A stretch of 34,999 nt of DNA from Cloacibacillus sp. (GTDB lineage: Bacteria; Synergistota; Synergistia; Synergistales; Synergistaceae), in assembly GCF_020860125.1 (NCBI RefSeq), contig NZ_JAJBUX010000113.1, positions 1 to 34,999 on the forward strand, in the 5' to 3' direction. The notes under the pieces were generated by a model. It was not told the DNA's origin. It ran no database searches and saw only the letters and a list, made by a program, of their open reading frames with translations. This document shows positions 33,395 to 34,999 of the stretch, piece after piece (position 1 is the stretch's first letter; every line of letters begins with the position of its first letter). The translations under genes were made by a program, and so were the position numbers.

Positions 33395-33490
33395 AGCTAA
33401 ACCGCTATTAATCTTCTCCCCACTCGAAGCTAAACCGCAATTTATCGTTTACCCTGTCGAAGCTAAACCATGATCTGTCTCTTACCTTCC
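33395..33490 (-). repeat. Right array of about 33-bp repeats, inverted relative to the left array
   Basis: Units start AGCTAAACC at 33395, 33428 and 33461, exactly 33 bp apart. They are the reverse complement of the left-array family: for example AAACCGCAATTTATC at 33432-33446 is the exact complement of 33176-33190. Together the arrays make a large imperfect palindrome around the 175-bp element. Beyond it, 33491-33617 is AT-rich with the next gene's promoter region. Confidence 0.7.
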
Positions 33491-33578
33491 CTCCCACCAC
33501 ATACCACACATCAACTCTTTTTCTATAAAACCCATACTGATATATTGTTATAAAATATCTTTTTTTACATTTTTACTT

Positions 33579-33610
33579 TATAATAAAATGAATATATCCA
33601 TCAAGGAGGT
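33579..33610 (+). promoter_or_regulatory. Candidate -10 and strong ribosome-binding site of the GLUG protein gene
   Basis: TATAAT at 33579-33584 follows poly-T-rich DNA without a clear -35. AAGGAGGT at 33603-33610 is a perfect ribosome-binding site 7 bases before ATG 33618, fixing the translation start there. Confidence 0.6.
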
Positions 33611-33617
33611 CAAGACA

Positions 33618-34999
33618 ATGCACGAATCTACCGGCGGTGCGGGCATAAAAGTAACTACGGTTGCCCCCCCCATAAGACTAATCGTAAGTTACAGCTAGCG
33701 GCCTTTTTACTCCTGCTTCTCTTCATGGCGCTCGCCGCGCCCTCCGCCGCGCTGGCGGCGATAGCCCCCGTGGCACCGGCCTCGGACGACCATGGCGTCT
33801 ATCTGCTCTCCGAACCGGGCCATCTCCTCTGGTTCCGTGATACGGTCAACACCGTCAGCGCGGAGATTAACGCGAAACTCACAAAAGACATCGACCTCTC
33901 GGAGGGCGGCAGTCCCTCGCACTGGACCCCGATCGGTCAATACACGACCAAGACCCCCGACGGCTACGCTGGCAGCTTCGACGGCGGCGGCTTCACCGTG
34001 AGCGGCTATATCGTCGCCGACGTGGTGAGCGCGGATGAGTATGGCAACCTCGCCGCGGGCTTCTTCGGCCTCGCCGGCCAAAGCGCCGATATCCGCGGCC
34101 TCACCGTCGGCGGCGTCGTCAGCGTTGACATCAGCAGCAATACAGATAAAATCTATATCCTCGCTGGCGGTATCGCGGGACTCAGCTACGGCACGATAAC
34201 GGACTGCGCCAACAACGGCGGAGTCTCGGCCTCCGGTGGCTCCGCACAGAACAACGCGGGCGGTATCGCGGGAATCAACAGCGGCACGATAACGGACAAC
34301 GCCAACAGCGGCGGAGTCTCGGCCTCCGGCGGCTCCGAAAACAACGCGGGCGGTATCGCAGGACGCAACGACGGCACGATAACCAACTGCGCCAACAAGG
34401 GCGGGGTCTCGGCCGACGGCGGCTCCAACGCCAACTACGCGGGCGGTATCGCGGGATACAACTACGGCACGATAACCAACAACACCCACAGCGGCGGCGG
34501 AGTCTCGGCCTCCAGCAGCAGCAACTTCAACAACGCGGGCGGTATCGCGGGACGCAACGACGGTACGATAACAAACAACGCCCACAGCGGCAGCGTCTCG
34601 GCCTCCGGTGGCTCCTACAGCTACGCGGGCGGTATCGCGGGACTCCACTACAGCGGTACGATAACAAACAACACCCACAGCGGCGGCGACATCTCGGCCT
34701 CCGGCGGCTCCTACAGCTATGCGGGCGGTATCGTGGGAGACAACGATTACATGGGCAAGATAACTAACAACGCCCACAGCGGCGGCACGGTCACAGCCTC
34801 CGGCGGCTCCGCACAGAACAACGCGGGCGGTATCGCGGGAGGCAACGGCAACGGCACGATAACCAACAACGTCCACAGCGGCGGCGACGTTTCGGCCTCC
34901 GGTGGCTCCACCACCAACCGCGCGGGCGGTATCGCGGGATACAACAACGGCACGATAACCAACAACGTCCACAGCGGCGGCGACGTTTCGGCCTCCGGT
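33618..34999 (+). CDS. Secreted GLUG-repeat surface protein, out of frame at a poly-C tract, incomplete at window end
   Basis: Translation should start at ATG 33618 (ribosome-binding site AAGGAGGT). In the sequence given, that frame stops at TAG 33696-33698 after 26 codons. A signal peptide (basic HKTNRK, hydrophobic LAAFLLLLLFMALAA, cleavage-like AALA) and a long open frame lie in the frame of 33725. One extra C in the C8 run at 33664-33671, or two fewer, joins them precisely; no other start codon for the long frame is visible. The mature part begins with about 120 residues containing GSFDGGGFTVSGY and FFGLAGQSADIRGLTVGG. It continues as GLUG-type repeats (GGIAGxNxGTITNN, then SGGxVSASGGS) to the window edge. 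Such proteins are exported, beta-helical surface or adhesin-like proteins. Phase variation or a sequencing error are the competing readings. Confidence 0.8.
33664..33671 (+). repeat. Homopolymeric C8 tract inside the GLUG gene
   Basis: Eight consecutive C lie at codons 16-18 after the ATG, between start codon and signal peptide. C8 gives a 26-codon peptide; C9 or C6 restores the full secreted protein. Tracts in this position are classic slipped-strand switch sites. Confidence 0.75.
34163..34999 (+). repeat. In-frame GLUG tandem repeats, at least nine copies
   Basis: The block GCGGGCGGTATCGC (first copy GCTGGCGG) recurs at 34163, 34256, 34346, 34439, 34535, 34625, 34721, 34823 and 34922, a period of 90 to 102 bp, always a multiple of three. 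Each unit encodes AGGIAG, GTITNN and VSASGGS blocks. Unit-length differences fall in the loop before the next AGG. The array continues past the window. Confidence 0.9.

Noticed and set aside
33085..33490. Possible CRISPR array
   Set aside because: The 33-bp units are directly adjacent and degenerate, with no unique spacers between identical repeats and no cas genes nearby.
33707..34972. 421-codon open frame on the minus strand opposite the GLUG repeats
   Set aside because: It is an antisense shadow of the repeats: low-complexity, periodic at the same 90-102 bp spacing and without a credible start. The plus strand has a ribosome-binding site, signal peptide and a known repeat type.

Overview
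The window looks like chromosomal core sequence from an anaerobic, diderm bacterium, most plausibly a member of the Synergistota close to Cloacibacillus. This is an inference from memory of gene order and content, not from a search. The supporting signs are GC-rich coding with AT-rich gaps, many short-spaced co-directional genes, several TTG starts (trigger factor, the WecA-like gene, rseP), envelope-precursor genes together with an arginine deiminase pathway, and a large secreted GLUG-repeat protein.

Layout. Positions 1-850 hold the tail of an MFS permease and a minus-strand tRNA-Gly/tRNA-Ala operon with a clear promoter and terminator. Beside it lies a decayed second copy of the tRNA-Ala/terminator unit. 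Positions 850-5660 hold a solitary Eco57I/TaqI-like DNA methylase with unusual catalytic motifs, an EamA exporter, tRNA-Pro and a sodium-coupled NSS transporter. Positions 5880-12300 are the protein quality-control cluster tig-clpP-clpX-lon-engB. Positions 12300-17280 carry a structured leader, then valS-folC-pgeF. Positions 17335-19671 carry a Gfo/Idh/MocA oxidoreductase, a small two-helix membrane protein and meaB.

Positions 19700-30485 are one tightly packed run. It begins with an RpiB-Upp fusion and continues with a WecA/TagO-type glycosyl-1-phosphate transferase, wecB, murA, a P-loop/Asp23-like protein, a family-4 uracil-DNA glycosylase, uppS, cdsA, dxr, rseP and ispG. Most of the products act on the isoprenoid-lipid-envelope route: Dxr and IspG make isoprenoid units, UppS makes the undecaprenyl carrier, the WecA-like enzyme loads it, WecB and MurA act on UDP-GlcNAc, CdsA makes CDP-diacylglycerol, and RseP is an envelope protease. 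arcA and an ornithine carbamoyltransferase gene (30654-32964) follow, each with its own AT-rich promoter region, and form two steps of arginine catabolism.

The right end is the accessory part. A 650-bp non-coding stretch (32965-33617) holds a nested palindrome after the carbamoyltransferase gene, two inverted arrays of about 33-bp repeats, and between them a 175-bp element with terminal inverted repeats and strong hairpins. A secreted GLUG-repeat protein follows and runs off the window. Its start codon and signal peptide are in different frames, separated by a run of eight C residues, so it looks like a phase-variable gene captured in the OFF state, or a homopolymer sequencing error. This and the RpiB-Upp fusion are the most interesting observations.
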